NCBI GenBank assembly: GCA_000620545.1
Contig: JIBA01000015.1
Span: 248,001-312,000, forward strand
DNA length: 64,000 nt
DNA from: Intrasporangiaceae bacterium URHB0013
GTDB lineage: Bacteria; Actinomycetota; Actinomycetes; Actinomycetales; Dermatophilaceae
Direction of reading: 5' to 3'
The number at the start of each line of letters is the position of its first letter. Within the stretch, counting starts at the first letter, position 1. The notes beneath the pieces are model-generated. The model worked only from the letters and a program-made list of their open reading frames with translations, ran no database searches and was not told the origin of the DNA. Shown here piece by piece: positions 63,686 through 64,000 of this stretch. A program made the position numbers and the translations under genes.

Positions 63686-64000
63686 TCAGCGCGCCCAGGA
63701 CCAGACGAACATCTGGGGGAACCGCGCCATGAGGCAGGCTCCGCCCAGATCGGAGGCGCCGAGGGTGACACTGCCTCCGATGTCGGCGACGTCGTCCTCG
63801 AGCAGCCGGATGCCCAGATGGCCTTCAGGGGTGGCACCGAGCGTCGGCGCGCGCCCGTCGTCGTCGACGGCCACGACGACATCGTCTCCCTCGGAGACCG
63901 CTCGGATCCGTACCGAGGTCGGGCTCTGGGCATGCTTCACCACGTTGCGGACGCCTTCGCGCACGACCTGGTAGGCGAACTGCGTCGCCTCGGAGGAGAC
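63686..64000 (-). CDS. NarL-family sensor histidine kinase, C-terminal part
   Basis: The last 104 codons of a sensor kinase; the start lies beyond the window. VVREGVRNVVKHAQ is the N-box of HisKA_3/NarX-type kinases. VVVAVDDDGRAP with GHLGIRLLEDDVADIGGSV gives the G-box region, with LGI in place of the usual Gly-rich run. It would phosphorylate a LuxR-type response regulator; none is in view. Confidence 0.85.
   Translation of the reverse strand, partial: VSSEATQFAYQVVREGVRNVVKHAQSPTSVRIRAVSEGDDVVVAVDDDGRAPTLGATPEGHLGIRLLEDDVADIGGSVTLGASDLGGACLMARFPQMFVWSWAR

Noticed and set aside
1-64000. tRNA, rRNA, insertion sequences or prophage genes
   Set aside because: None seen; no transposase, integrase or phage structural motif and no cloverleaf was recognised by eye.

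Overview
The window is about 64 kb of very GC-rich DNA, dense with genes, with many 4-base ATGA/GTGA gene overlaps and frequent GTG starts. Gene content points to an actinobacterium: Lsr2, two GAF/ANTAR-type regulators, a SigB/F-like sigma factor, UdgX, a SARP regulator, and a DtxR/IdeR-type iron box. The general character resembles Intrasporangiaceae-like soil or marine actinomycetes; that assignment is an inference, since no rRNA or other taxonomic marker is present. No tRNA, rRNA, insertion sequence or CRISPR array was seen.

Layout. 1-9.9 kb: an L-arabinose catabolic operon read leftwards (sugar-binding lipoprotein, ABC ATPase, two permeases, LacI regulator, araB, araD, araA cut by the window edge). 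Its control region is shared with a divergent aldose 1-epimerase and carries two copies of one operator sequence. 10.9-18 kb: small membrane proteins, an OhrR-like MarR regulator with a palindromic operator, a PoxB-type pyruvate dehydrogenase, a flavodoxin-like oxidoreductase, a zinc alcohol/formaldehyde dehydrogenase, UdgX and a stress-type SDR. 18-22 kb: a sigma factor lacking most of region 3, a GAF-ANTAR protein, a Na+/H+ antiporter and a short ANTAR protein. 22-35.7 kb: a carboxylesterase, a 1001-residue LuxR/MalT-type regulator, an aldo/keto reductase, a DUF202 pair, an MMPL exporter with its TetR regulator, a membrane alpha/beta hydrolase and a HerA/DUF87-type ATPase. 35.7-39.8 kb: an Fbp-type ferric iron ABC transporter behind a strong iron box. 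39.8-43.3 kb: Lsr2, Hsp20 with a MerR/HspR-like regulator, a phosphopantetheinyl transferase and small proteins.

43.4-46.1 kb holds the most unusual locus. It is a four-gene, translationally coupled stressosome operon. The first gene fuses an ECF-like sigma factor, a zinc-binding anti-sigma-like motif and an RsbT-type kinase in one polypeptide; RsbR, RsbS and a stand-alone RsbU N-terminal domain follow. No PP2C phosphatase is encoded nearby. This suggests that the sigma factor itself may be held and released by the stressosome.

46.7-48.9 kb: a MerR regulator on an apparently leaderless transcript, with a cupin and an alcohol dehydrogenase. 48.9-62 kb: a metal-oxidation island. It contains a 1555-residue membrane-anchored multicopper oxidase resembling the MnxG class, a small secreted partner, a CopC-CopD fusion, and a 1789-residue secreted animal-type heme peroxidase with RTX-like and fibronectin III repeats, resembling MopA-type proteins. 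The pairing suggests extracellular metal oxidation, possibly Mn(II), but the substrate cannot be read from sequence. A SARP regulator and the C-terminal part of a NarL-family sensor kinase close the window.
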